NCBI GenBank assembly: GCA_032622095.1
Contig: CP136061.1
Coordinates: 265,082,077-265,146,076 of the forward strand
From: Siphonodentalium dalli
Lineage: Eukaryota > Mollusca > Scaphopoda > Gadilida > Siphonodentaliidae
Direction: 5' to 3'
DNA length: 64,000 bases
The position numbers were made by a program, and so were the translations under genes. Positions 49,337-61,456 of the stretch are shown in pieces. Position 1 is the stretch's first letter. Each line of letters opens with the position of its first letter. Below the pieces are notes generated by a model. The model was not told where the DNA came from. It did not search any database and saw nothing but the letters and a program-made list of their open reading frames with translations.

Positions 49337-51273
49337 GGATCAATCATGAGTGGAAAGAATCGCAGTTTATGGACGGAAAATATGAAGTATGGTGATTATA
49401 TGTTGTCCTAATATGTGTAGGTTGATCTCAAGTGTTTGGACGTGACCCCACCCCTGCCTCGAAATTGGGTGACGGGATTGGGAAAACATCAACCCCTGGC
49501 ACAAACTGCTAAGTTTGAGGCCCCGTAACTTCGTCAGTTTCCAACGGATTTTAAAGTTGTTTCCAGTTTTGTGATTTGCGGCTGACATAGATTGCATAGT
49601 ATAAATTTCATCTGATTTGGAGACGGATAACACTTTGATTATTGGAAAGCATATGGGCCCAAATTCAAACTTGTACGGCCAAAATCTCCGCCATTTTCCA
49701 ACGTATTTACGATCTGTCTTCAGCTTCGAGATCGGCTGATGTTGCAGATATTATATTCCAAGTTTCATCTGATTCCGAGAAGAATTAAAATTCGGCACCA
49801 CGGACCACCCCTCCCCAGACCCACAATAATGAACCGACACTGGCAAAATTTGGCCCACCGCGTGCCGTCTCCAGTCCGTACGCATTTTCGTATCAGATGA
49901 CATCCTATGTTCGATATCTTCGGAGGAGATGTGTTATCAAGCACATGGGCCCAAAATTGCAAAGTTTGAGGGCCCGCGATTCTTTTAGTTTTCGATGGAT
50001 TTTCGAAATTCTTCCAGTTTCTAGATCGGCTGATGTTGCAGATGTTATATTCCAAGTTTCATCTGATTCCGAGAAGAATTAAAAATTGGTACCACGGACC
50101 ACCCCTCCCCAGACCCACAATAATGAACAGACACTGGCAAAATTTGGCCCACCGCGTGCTCTCTTCCGTCCGCACACGTTGGCGTATCAGATGATATCCT
50201 ATGTTCGATATCTTCGGAGGAGATGTGAGGACAAGCACATGGGCCCAAATTGCAAACTTTGAGGGCCCGTAACTCTTGCATTTCTTCTCGGATTTCAAAA
50301 ATCCTTTCCGGTATGAGTTTGTTTTCGTTCGGGAAATACATAAACTTAAATATATGAATGTCAATCAAAATTTTATTTTGCAAACAATTTGCCCCCCACC
50401 CCAGTGTCAAAATATATGTCTGACCCTGTCAAAATTTCCTTCTCTGACTAAACTGACAACGGTCAACACGACTATGAAAACCACATGCAGTTATCTGGAA
50501 TGATACAAGAGGACAACAGAGTACAATCAAATAGAGGTTTGCCAACTATGGGCGGTAACTCCTCAGGGAAAGCGCGGACACAAGTTCTGATGCCCGTGGG
50601 CAGTAGGGCATATCGAGATGTGTATACAGTCCAATTTTCGATGCTCTGCTCCTTATAATTTCCGAGATAATAAAATGACATTTTTTCATATAAAGGGAGA
50701 TAACTCTACGGGGTAAATGCGGACAATATCCGTTATGAGCCAAAGGCATAGAACTCATTTACCCCAACATACTTACCAAACTTGAGTTTTCTAGTACTAA
50801 TACATTCCGAGATTTGGGCGTTGAAAAATACTGTAGTATAATAATAATAATAATGAAAAATAATCGAAAAAGGGCCATAACTCTGTTAAAAGATATTGGA
50901 CCAACATCCGGATACCATTATTTTTAGTAGACCTTAGATGCCTTCATTCGCTAGAGATTTCGCGGTCCTCCTCCCATTAGTTTCTGAGTATTTCCAATTA
51001 AACAGAAAACGGCCGCAGTAGAAAAACAATATACTTCCTTGGTTACACCATGGAAGTATAATAATAATGAAAAATAATCGAAAAAGGGCCATAACTCTGT
51101 TAAAAGATATTGGACCAACATCCGGATACCATTATTTTTAGTAGACCTTAGATGCCTTCATTCGCTAGAGATTTCGCGGTCCTCCTCCCATTAGTTTCTG
51201 AGTATTTCCAATTAAACAGAAAACGGCCGCAGTAGAAAAACAATATACTTCCTTGGTTACACCATGGAAGTAT
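49337..51273 (+). repeat. Array unit A13 with doubled SE (1944-bp period)
   Basis: The core spans 49337-50839, followed by SE at 50855-51059 and 51069-51273. The SE doubling seen in A12 was evidently copied along with the core. Confidence 0.97.
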
Positions 51274-51280
51274 AATAATA

Positions 51281-53009
51281 GGATCAATCATGAGTGGAAA
51301 GAATCGCAGTTTATGGACGGAAAATATGAAGTATGGTGATTATATGTTGTCCTAATATGTGTAGGTTGATCTCAAGTGTTTGGACGTGACCCCACCCCTG
51401 CCTCGAAATTGGGTGACGGGATTGGGAAAACATCAACCCCTGGCACAAACTGCTAAGTTTGAGGCCCCGTAACTTCGTCAGTTTCCAACGGATTTTAAAG
51501 TTGTTTCCAGTTTTGTGATTTGCGGCTGACATAGATTGCATAGTATAAATTTCATCTGATTTGGAGACGGATAACACTTTGATTATTGGAAAGCATATGG
51601 GCCCAAATTCAAACTTGTACGGCCAAAATCTCCGCCATTTTCCAACGTATTTACGATCTGTGTTCAGCTTCGAGATCGGCTGATGTTGCAGATATTATAT
51701 TCCAAGTTTCATCTGATTCCGAGAAGAATTAAAATTCGGCACCACGGACCACCCCTCCCCAGACCCACAATAATGAACCGACACTGGCAAAATTTGGCCC
51801 ACCGCGTGCCGTCTCCAGTCCGTACGCATTTTCGTATCAGATGACATCCTATGTTCGATATCTTCGGAGGAGATGTGTTATCAAGCACATGGGCCCAAAA
51901 TTGCAAAGTTTGAGGGCCCGCGATTCTTTTAGTTTTCGATGGATTTTCGAAATTTTTCCAGTTTCTAGATCGGCTGATGTTGCAGATGTTATATTCCAAG
52001 TTTCATCTGATTCCGAGAAGAATTAAAAATTGGTACCACGGACCACCCCTCCCCAGACCCACAATAATGAACCGACACTGGCAAAATTTGGCCCACCGCG
52101 TGCCCTCTTCCGTCCGCACACGTTGGCGTATCAGCTGACATCCAAACTTCGACATATTCGGAGGAGATGTGTTATCAAGCACATGGGCCCAAATTGCAAA
52201 CTTTGAGGGCCCGTAACTCTTGCATTTCTTCTCGGATTTCAAAAATCCTTTCCGGTATGAGTTTGTTTTCGTTCGGGAAATACATAAACTTAAATATATG
52301 AATGTCAATCAAAATTTTATTTTGCAAACAATTTGCCCCCCACCCCAGTGTCAAAATATATGTCCGACCCTGTCAAAATTTCCTTCTCTGACTAAACTGA
52401 CAACGGTCAACACGACTATGAAAACCACATGCAGTTATCTGGAATGATACAAGAGGACAACAGAGTACAATCAAATAGAGGTTTGCCAACTATGGGCGGT
52501 AACTCCTCAGGGAAAGCGCGGACACAAGTTCTGATGCCCGTGGGCAGTAGGGCATATCGAGATGTGCATACAGTCCAATTTTCAATGCTCTGCTCCTTAT
52601 AATTTCCGAGATAATAAAATGACATTTTTTCATATAAAGGGAGATAACTCCACGGGGTAAATGCGGACAATATCCGTTATGAGCCAAAGGCATAGAACTC
52701 ATTTACCCCAACATACTTACCAAACTTGTGTTTTCTAGTACTAATACATTCCGAGATTTGGGCGTTGAAAAATACTGTAGTATAATAATAATAATAATAA
52801 TAATGAAAAATAATCGAAAAAGGGCCATAACTCTGTTAAAAGATATTGGACCAACATCCGGATACCATTATTTTTAGTAGACCTTAGATGCCTTCATTCG
52901 CTAGAGATTTCGCGGTCCTCCTCCCATTAGTTTCTGAGTATTTCCAATTAAACAGAAAACGGCCGCAGTAGAAAAACAATATACTTCCTTGGTTACACCA
53001 TGGAAGTAT
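51281..53009 (+). repeat. Array unit A14, return to subtype 2-like
   Basis: The core spans 51281-52783 and the SE 52805-53009. The right part regains GTTATCAAGC, GCCCTCTTCC and GTCCGACCC. Private features include CATATTCGGAGG (near 52154) and AATTTTTCCAG. Confidence 0.95.
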
Positions 53010-53016
53010 AATAATA

Positions 53017-54519
53017 GGATCAATCATGAGTGGAAAGAATCGCAGTTTATGGACGGAAAATATGAAGTATGGTGATTATATGTTGTCCTAATATGTGTAG
53101 GTTGATCTCAAGTGTTTGGACGTGACCCCACCCCTGCCTCGAAATTGGGTGACGGGATTGGGAAAACATCAACCCCTGGCACAAACTGCTAAGTTTGAGG
53201 CCCCGTAACTTCGTCAGTTTCCAACGGATTTTAAAGTTGTTTCCAGTTTTGTGATTTGCGGCTGACATAGATTGCATAGTATAAATTTCATCTGATTTGG
53301 AGACGGATAACACTTTGATTATTGGAAAGCATATGGGCCCAAATTCAAACTTGTACGGCCAAAATCTCCGCCATTTTCCAACGTATTTACGATCTGTGTT
53401 CAGCTTCGAGATCGGCTGATGTTGCAGATATTATATTCCAAGTTTCATCTGATTCCGAGAAGAATTAAAATTCGGCACCACGGACCACCCCTCCCCAGAC
53501 CCACAATAATGAACCGACACTGGCAAAATTTGGCCCACCGCGTGCCGTCTCCAGTCCGTACGCATTTTCGTATCAGATGACATCCTATGTTCGATATCTT
53601 CGGAGGAGATGTGTTATCAAGCACATGGGCCCAAAATTGCAAAGTTTGAGGGCCCGCGATTCTTTTAGTTTTCGATGGATTTTCGAAATTTTTCCAGTTT
53701 CTAGATCGGCTGATGTTGCAGATGTTATATTCCAAGTTTCATCTGATTCCGAGAAGAATTAAAAATTGGTACCACGGACCACCCCTCCCCAGACCCACAA
53801 TAATGAACCGACACTGGCAAAATTTGGCCCACCGCGTGCCCTCTTCCGTCCGCACACGTTGGCGTATCAGCTGACATCCAAACTTCGACATCTTCGGAGG
53901 AGATGTGTTATCAAGCACATGGGCCCAAATTGCAAACTTTGAGGGCCCGTAACTCTTGCATTTCTTCTCGGATTTCAAAAATCCTTTCCGGTATGAGTTT
54001 GTTTTCGTTCGGGAAATACATAAACTTAAATATATGAATGTCAATCAAAATTTTATTTTGCAAACAATTTGCCCCCCACCCCAGTGTCAAAATATATGTC
54101 CGACCCTGTCAAAATTTCCTTCTCTGACTAAACTGACAACGGTCAACACGACTATGAAAACCACATGCAGTTATCTGGAATGATACAAGAGGACAACAGA
54201 GTACAATCAAATAGAGGTTTGCCAACTATGGGCGCTAACTCCTCAGGGAAAGCGCGGACACAAGTTCTGATGCCCGTGGGCAGTAGGGCATATCGAGATG
54301 TGCATACAGTCCAATTTTCAATGCTCTGCTCCTTATAATTTCCGAGATAATAAAATGACATTTTTTCATATAAAGGGAGATAACTCCACGGGGTAAATGC
54401 GGACAATATCCGTTATGAGCCAAAGGCATAGAACTCATTTACCCCAACATACTTACCAAACTTGTGTTTTCTAGTACTAATACATTCCGAGATTTGGGCG
54501 TTGAAAAATACTGTAGTAT
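53017..54519 (+). repeat. Core A, copy A15 (no SE), array end
   Basis: This 1503-bp core closely resembles A14. It has a private GGGCGCTAAC for GGGCGGTAAC near 54231. It is followed through (TAA)n directly by block C4 instead of an SE. Confidence 0.95.
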
Positions 54520-54532
54520 AATAATAATAATA

Positions 54533-56303
54533 ACTAGAGGTCAGATTCCATGGAATCAGATATACTTCCATGGTATCCCATTCCATATGTATGTTATGCG
54601 TATAGGTGTGTTCCATTCCATTCGAATTCATATTTGTGCTGTGTGATCTGATGGTGGACTTGCATTGACATTTATAAATAAGATATATATTCCAAAGGTT
54701 TATGTCATTTTGTTCGACCCACCGTGGATGATTAATGACATTCTATTGCATCATGGTCGTGACCAACTGAGCCAGCATTCACCCCAGCCAAACAATTCAT
54801 TTTTATTCGGTAGGCATACATTTTAGAGCTAGTATAACCCCTCTCCAGGACGCCCATATCATATTCAATGGTCATTTGGCGTGTCTGATTATATCGTAAT
54901 CGACATGTAGATCAAAACTGCGCAAAGCATATTAATGTACCATAACTCTGTTATTTCGCGTTTATTTGATAGTTATTTCAGTTTCGGATTCAGAATCTTT
55001 TAGTTTTTATTGGCGGAAGAAAGACCGCTTGGTTAATTAATGAATTAGTATTCAATGCGTTATCGCTACACAATAGTCATTAACGTCTTTGTAATAGAGT
55101 TAACTGTAATCGAGAGATAACTATATCAAAATCGATAATGCTAGCTGAGTGCTTACCCGTCCGCTCTAAAACTAATGATGTCCTTATATACTACCAAATA
55201 CATGCAGTGCTCAAAATATAAAACACTTGTGTCGCGATTTTCCATTTTTTCCCGTTTACGAGTTTCGGCGTAATTTACCAAAAGCCTCGACCCTCCCCGG
55301 GGGGTACGCCACCTCTCCGTTGGACGGGTTACTTTTATAGTAGAGCGGACATACCAATAGTATATCGGTGAACATATTGATGCATTTGCCTTGCTCATTG
55401 ATAAGTCCGTTTGCATTTGCATTTGAGTAATATATATCACCAGTTAACATTACACGCTACCAGGGTTAAACCGTCCACTCTGAAACTTTGAAAAGCATAC
55501 TAATCTTGCGTTTAGATACTATTAATGACATCCACTCGTCGAAAAGTTTTTATCTCAATATCTGATTTTCGGAGTAATTTTCCCCATTTGATTTTCGGTG
55601 GATTTGCCAAATCTGAACACACCCCGACACAAACACTCCGTTGAGCGGGTTGCGTTTATAGTAGAGAGGTCAAATTTTGGAGGCGAACCTATAGTATACC
55701 GGCTTACATGCCACTGCATTAAACTCGCTCCTTCATTAGCCCGTTTGGATTTGGGGCTAAAAATATGTTAGTGATATACTACTGAAGTATGCATATTTAT
55801 GTTATATAGCGTTGTCACGAGTAAACCGTTCCATCTGGAAAATAGAAAATCACACTGTAGATGCGCGTGAACACTACCCATCAGATGTACTTGTCAAAAA
55901 AAAATTATCTCGATGTTTGAATTTTCCCCCCTTTGCAATTTTCGTGGAATTTTCATAAAGTATCAACACACCCCGACTCGCATTCTCCGTTGGGCAGGTT
56001 ACTTTTAAAGTATAGCGGTCAAACTGTTGGGACGTACATACAGTATGTCAATGTACCTGCTACGACATTATCTTGCTCTTTAATAAGCCAGTTTGGATTT
56101 GGCGGGAAAAATAGGTGCATTATTTCGTAACCCGGTAACACGGAAAGTCCTGGGAAAAAACATTTTTACGCGGTATATTCGGGTCAGCATCACTCGTCCA
56201 ATTCGGAATATGCAATAAAAAATTTAAAGCTCTGTACTTATAAAAAAAAAAAAAAAAAAAAAAACCTTGGTTTATTCATCCTGGTGTATAGTGTGTCTCT
56301 ATT
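54533..56303 (+). mobile_element. Block C, divergent copy C4
   Basis: ACTAG lies at 54533 and ATACTTCCATGG at 54562-54573. After TGGTATCCCATTCC the sequence leaves the C pattern for about 750 bp of otherwise unmatched DNA (about 54580-55315). It resumes with the roughly 340-bp array (55329, 55650, 55999), here with a full third unit. A poly-A run at about 56242-56263 and a short unmatched stretch precede entry into a core A right-hand part. No tRNA-like unit or block tail is present. Frames of up to 95 codons here have no recognisable features. Confidence 0.55.
54580..55315. other. Unmatched single-copy stretch inside C4
   Basis: I find no repeat elsewhere in the window that matches this stretch, apart from a possible cassette-like CCATAACTCTGTTATTTCGC near 54951. 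There is no coding signal, no RNA gene and no clear terminal motifs. Confidence 0.6.
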
Positions 56304-56596
56304 TATGGGCGGTAACTCCTCAGGGAAAGCGCGGACACAAGTTTTGATGCCCGTGGGCAGTAGGGCATATCGAGGCGTGCATACGGTCCAATTTTCGATG
56401 CTCTGCTCCTTATAATTTCCGAGATAATAAAATGACATGTTTTCATATAAAGGGAGATAACTCCGCGGGGTAATCGCGGACAATATTCGTTATGGGCCAA
56501 AGGCATAGAACTCATTTACCCCAACATACTTACCAACCTTCAGTTTCCTAATCCTAATACTTTCAGAGATTTGGGCGTTGCAAAAGTGTTGAGTAT
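56304..56596 (+). repeat. Core A right end, diverged
   Basis: This begins TTATGGGCGGTAACTCC and ends TTGAGTAT. It shares the AAGGGAGATAACTCC phrase but carries many private substitutions (GAGGCGTGC, GACATGTTTTC), so it is an older copy than the array units. Confidence 0.85.
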
Positions 56597-56614
56597 AATA
56601 ATAATAATAATAGT

Positions 56615-56821
56615 GAAAAATAATCGTAAAAGGGACATAACTCCGCCAAGAAACATTGGACCGACATGCGGATACCTTTATTTTTAGTAGACCTCAGATG
56701 CCTACATATTCACTACAGGTTTCGTGTTTCTAGTGCAATTACTTTTTGAGTATTTCCAAATAAACGGAAAACGGCACCAGTACAAAAACAATATACTTCC
56801 TTGGTTACACCATGGAAGTAT
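56615..56821 (+). repeat. Short module SE, divergent 207-bp copy
   Basis: This is the only copy not 205 bp long. The head reads AATCGTAAAAGGGACATAAC and the body resembles SE-c. The terminal hairpin (56793-56821) is unchanged. Confidence 0.88.
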
Positions 56822-56828
56822 AATAATA

Positions 56829-57854
56829 GGGACAATCATGAGTGGAAAGAATCGCAGTTTATGGACGGAAAATATGAAGTATGGTGATTATATGTTTTCC
56901 TAACATGTGTAGGTTGATCCCAAGTGTTTGGACGTGACCCCACCCCTGCCTCGAAATTGGGTGACGGGATTGGGAAAACATCAACCCCTGGCACAAAATG
57001 CTAAGTTTGAGGCCCTGTAACTCCGTTAGTTTCCAACGGATTTTAAAATTGTTTCCAGTTTTGTGATTTGCTACTGACATAGATTGTAAATTACATCTGA
57101 TTTGGAGGCGGATAACACTTTGATTATTGGAAAGCATATGGGCTCAAATTCAAACTTGACGGCTAAAATCTCCGCCATTTTCCAACGGATTTACGATCTG
57201 TTTTCAGCTTCGAGATCGGCTGATGTTGCAGATGTTATATTCCAAGTTTCATCTGATTCGGAGAAGAATACAAAATTGGTACCACGGACCAGCCCTCATC
57301 AGACCCACAATAATGAACCGACACTGTCAACATTTGGCCCACGCGTGCCCTCTTCAGTCCGCACACATTTGCATTTCAGATGACATCGTATGTTCGATAT
57401 CTTCGGAGGATATGTGGTGACAAGAACATGGGCCCAAAATTGCAAAGTTTGACGGCCTGCAATTAGTTCAGTTTTCGATGGATTTTCGAAATTCTTTCAG
57501 TTTCTAGATCGGCTGATGTTGCAAATGTTATATTCCAAGTTTCATCTGATTCCGAGAAGAATTAAAAATTGGTACCACGGACCACCCCTCCCCAGACCCA
57601 CAATAATGAACCGAAACTGGCAAAATTTGGCCCACCGCGTGCCCTCTTCCGTCCGCACACGTTGGCGTATCAGTTGACATCCAAACTTCGACATCTTCGG
57701 AGGAAATGTGGTCACAAGCACATGGGCCCAAATTGCAAACTTTGAGGGCCCGTAACTCTTGCATTTCTTCTCGGATTTCAAAACTCCTTTCCGGTGTGGG
57801 TTTGTTTTCGTTCGGGAAATCCACATACTTAAATAGATGAATGTCAATCAAAAC
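56829..57854 (+). repeat. Core A, copy A16, truncated by block C5
   Basis: This copy starts GGGACAATCATGAG and runs through the internal repeats, with private changes, up to GAATGTCAATCAAAAC. There it is replaced by block C sequence at the T-run before TATGGTAGG. The usual right-hand module is missing. Confidence 0.85.
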
Positions 57855-58808
57855 TTTTTTTATGGTAGGAATAATGAGCGGTTGTTTCACGTTTGCTTTT
57901 TGACAAGACTTAAATGACGGAGTACGAAACTATCAGTGGTGTTTTATTTTGCGAAAGTATAAAAGGAGTCATTTTTAATTCGGCAGACATATACTCACGG
58001 CAAGAATTGAATGTCTATCAGCAGTATACTACGGTTTATTACAATATAGAAATTGTTCTTACGAAACTGATGATGTTTGCATGTTTCTATGTGTTTATCG
58101 TTGTTATCGCAAATGGAATAATTGGCTATACGTCGTCATTACGTTAGTAGAAATATACACCATATAACGAAGGCTTGTGTGATCAAATTAATGTAATGTT
58201 TGTATTTTGTTTGTATATGACATGCAATGCGTTGAAGATGCGAAAGAAAATACAAAAGTGAAATGCACGCACGCAGATAGCTCATGACACACTATACACG
58301 ATAAAATGATAATTTACCACACACCATGGGCTACACAATTTACGAATAGGTGGGTTTATATTAAAATCCAAGTTATTTGCTTTATAACGGTTCCGATATG
58401 AACTCATACCAATATACCACTCTGAAAATGAATGTTGGAATTCAACGGGCGTTCTATCGGTTCTCAGGTAGAGGATCGGGACTGGCCCGCGGTAAGACGG
58501 GTGTATTCGAATCGGAGGTAGGTTCCATCCCAAGGGAATGGGGTAGCCGGAGAGAGGGGAGTGACAAATTTTTGGCGTATATATAGATAATATATATTAT
58601 ATATATAAGCGGAATTATTTTGAAGAGCTCTTTTCACTTGACTGAGAAAAAATAATGTTCTAAGTCCAAAAGTTTTGGTTGAACTATTGGAGCCTTTTTC
58701 AAAAAGTGAAAATAAAATGAACGACTTTTCTGGGACAGGTCGATTTGGATCCGTTTTGGACTCTGGATTTCCCAAAAGTCATCTCCGTTTCGCGTGTAGC
58801 ATAATATG
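57855..58808 (+). repeat. Block C 3' portion, copy C5
   Basis: This matches C1 from about 4141 to 5107. It includes the 77-codon frame and the block tail but lacks the C left end, tandem arrays and tRNA-like units. It is more diverged from C1-C3 than C2 and C3 are from each other. Confidence 0.85.
57914..58147 (+). CDS. Unproven 77-codon open frame, second copy
   Basis: This is the C5 copy of the frame at 4199-4432. The frame is intact and the C-terminal hydrophobic stretch is identical in residues. Six residues differ in the first 50 or so positions, including two changes to phenylalanine. The upstream sequence with the TATA-like motif found in C1 is absent here because the block begins only about 60 bp upstream. 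Function is unknown and coding is doubtful. Confidence 0.15.
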   Translation: MTEYETISGVLFCESIKGVIFNSADIYSRQELNVYQQYTTVYYNIEIVLTKLMMFACFYVFIVVIANGIIGYTSSLR

Positions 58809-58969
58809 AATCTTCGGAGGAGATGTGTTATCAAGCACATGGGAAAACGCGGACAATATTCGTTATGCGACGATGGCATACAACTCTTTGATCCCAAGAT
58901 ACGTACCAAGTTTTAGTGTGCTACTCCTGGTACTTTTCGAGTAATAAGGGTTGCAAAAGTGTCCAGTAT
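58809..58969 (+). repeat. Rearranged core remnant after C5
   Basis: This starts as a core A internal repeat (TCTTCGGAGGAGATGTGTTATCAAGCACATGGG). At GGGAAAACGCGGAC it jumps to the core B right end, which finishes CCAGTAT. Most of the right-hand half is deleted. Confidence 0.85.
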
Positions 58970-58978
58970 AATAATAAT

Positions 58979-59183
58979 GAAAAATAATCGAAAAAGGGCC
59001 ATAACTCTGTCAAAAGATATTGGACCAACATCCGGATACCATTATTTTTAGTAGACCTTAGATGCCTTCATTCGCTAGAGATTTCGCGGTCCTCCTCCCA
59101 TTAGTTTTTGAGTATTTCCAATTAAACAGAAAACGGCCGCCGTAGAAAAACAATATACTTCCTTGGTTACACCATGGAAGTAT
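58979..59183 (+). repeat. Short module SE (205 bp)
   Basis: This copy has a CTGTCAAAAGATATTGG head, GTTTTTGAGTATT for GTTTCTGAGTATT, and GCCGCCGTAG for GCCGCAGTAG. The hairpin at 59155-59183 is unchanged. Confidence 0.92.
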
Positions 59184-59190
59184 AATAATA

Positions 59191-60985
59191 GGGAAACTCA
59201 TGAGTGGAAAGAATCGCAGTTTCGGGACGGAAAATATAAGTATTGTGAGTATATGTTGTCCAAACATGTGTAGGTTGATCTCAAGTGTTTGGACGTGACC
59301 CCACCCCTACCTCGAAAATGGGTGACGGGATTGGGAAAACATCAACCCTGGCACAAAATGCGAAGTTTGAGGGCCCGTAACTCCGTTAGTTTCCAACGGA
59401 TTTTAAAATTATTTTCAGTTTTGCGATCTGTCGCTGACCTAGATTGCACAACATAAATTTCATCTGATTCGAACCCGAATAACACTTTGGTTATTGGAAA
59501 GCATATGGCGCCAAATTCAAAATTGGATGGCCAAAATCTCCGCCATTTTCACGCGGATTTACGATCTGTTTTCAGCTTCGTGATCAACGTATATGGTAGA
59601 TGTTACATTCCAAGTTTCATATGATTCGGAGAAGACTAACAAAATGGTACCACGGACTACCCCTCCCCTGACCCACAATACTGAACCGACACTGGCAAAA
59701 TTTGGCCCACCGCGTGCCCTCTTCAGTCTGTACGTATTTTCGTATCAGATGACATCCTATGTTCGATATCTTCGGAGGAGATGTGTTATCAAGCACATGG
59801 GTCCAAAATTGCAAAGTTTGAGGGCCCGCAATTATGTCAGTTTTCGATGGATTTTCGAAATTCTTTCAATTTCGAGATCAACTGATGTTGGAGATGTTAT
59901 ATTCCAAGTTTCATCTGATTCGGAGAAGAATTAAAAATTGGTACCACGGACCACCCCTCCCCTGACCCACAATACTGAACCGACACTGGCAAAATTTGGC
60001 TCACCGCGTGCCCTCTTCAGTCCGTACGTATTTTCGTATCAGATGACATCCTATGTTCGATATCTTCGGAGGAGATGTGTTATCAAGCACATGGGTCCAA
60101 AATTGCAAAGTTTGAGGGCCCGCAATTATGTCAGTTTTCGATGGATTTTCGAAATTCTTTCAATTTCGAGATCGACTGATGTTGGAGATGTTATATTCCA
60201 AGTTTCATCTGATTCGGAGAAGAATTAAAAATTGGTACCACGGACCACCCCTCCCCAGACCCACAATAATGAACAGACACTGGCAAAATTTGGCCCACCG
60301 CGTGCTCTCTTCCGTCCGCACACGTTGGCGTATCAGATGATATCCTATGTTCGATACCTTCGGAGGAGATGTGTTATCAAGCACATGGGCCCAAATTTCA
60401 AACTTTGAGGGCCCGTAACTCTTGCATTTCTTCTCGGATTTCAAAAATCCTTTCCGGTGTGAGTTTGTTTTCGTTCGGGAAATACATAAACTTAAATATA
60501 TGAATGACAATCAAAATTTTATTTTTCAAAACATTTGCCCCCCACCCCAGTGTCAAAATATATGTCCGACCCTGTCAAATTTTCCTTCTCTGACTAAACT
60601 GACAACGGTCAACACGACAATGAAAACCACATGCAGTTATCTGGAATGATACAAGAGGACAACAGAGTACAATCAAATAGAGGTTTGCCAACTATGGGCG
60701 GTAACTCCTCAGGGAAAGCGCGGACACAAGTGCTGATGCCCGTGGGCAGTAGGGCATATCGAGATGTGCATACAGTCCAATTTTCGATGCTCTGCTCCTT
60801 ATAATTTCCGAGATAATAAAATGACATTTTTTCAGATAAAGGGAGATAACTCCTCGGGGAAAACGCGGACAATATTCGTTATGCGACGATGGCATACAAC
60901 TCTTTGATCCCAAGATACGTACCAAGTTTTAGTGTGCTACTCCTGGTACTTTTCGAGTAATAAGGGTTGCAAAAGTGTCCAGTAT
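59191..60985 (+). repeat. Core A/B chimera with extra 294-bp repeat (A17)
   Basis: The left end is A-like (GGGAAACTCATGAGTGG). The internal landmark GTACCACGGA occurs at 59647, 59941 and 60235, so one 294-bp unit has been added. The last 150 or so bases are B-like (CTCGGGGAAAACGCGGAC, TATGCGACGATGGC, CCAGTAT). Length is 1795 bp. Confidence 0.92.
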
Positions 60986-60994
60986 AATAATAAT

Positions 60995-61196
60995 GAAAAA
61001 TAATCGAAAAAGGGCCATAACTCTGTCAAAAGATATTGGACCAACATCCGGATACCATTATTTTTAGTAGACCTTAGATGCCTTCATTCGCTAGAGATTT
61101 CGCGGTCCTCCTCCCATTAGTTTTTGAGTATTTCCAATTAAACAGAAAACGGCCGCAGTAGAAAAACAATATACTTCCTTGGTTACACCATGGAAG

Positions 61197-61243
<47 letters not shown>

Positions 61244-61449
61244 TGAAAAATAATCGCAAAAGGGCCATAACTCCGCCAAGAAACATTGGGCGGAAATCCG
61301 GATACCATTATATGTAGTAAACCTTCGATGCCTACATTCGCTAGAGATTTCGCGTTCCTACTGCAATCAGTTTCTGAGTATTTCGAAATAAACGGAAAAC
61401 GACCTCAGTAGAAAAACAATATACTTCCTTGGTTACACCATGGAAGTAT
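60995..61449 (+). repeat. Short module SE, mixed doublet
   Basis: One copy at 60995-61199 has a CTGTCAAAAGATATTGG head. An SE-c copy at 61245-61449 has a CTCCGCCAAGAAACATTGG head. They are separated by a roughly 45-bp TAA tract ending AACAAT. Confidence 0.92.
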
Positions 61450-61456
61450 AATAATA

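Noticed and set aside
30108-54519. CRISPR-like array
   Set aside because: Units are 1.7 kb with no short repeat/unique spacer alternation and no cas genes. This is a satellite-type tandem array.
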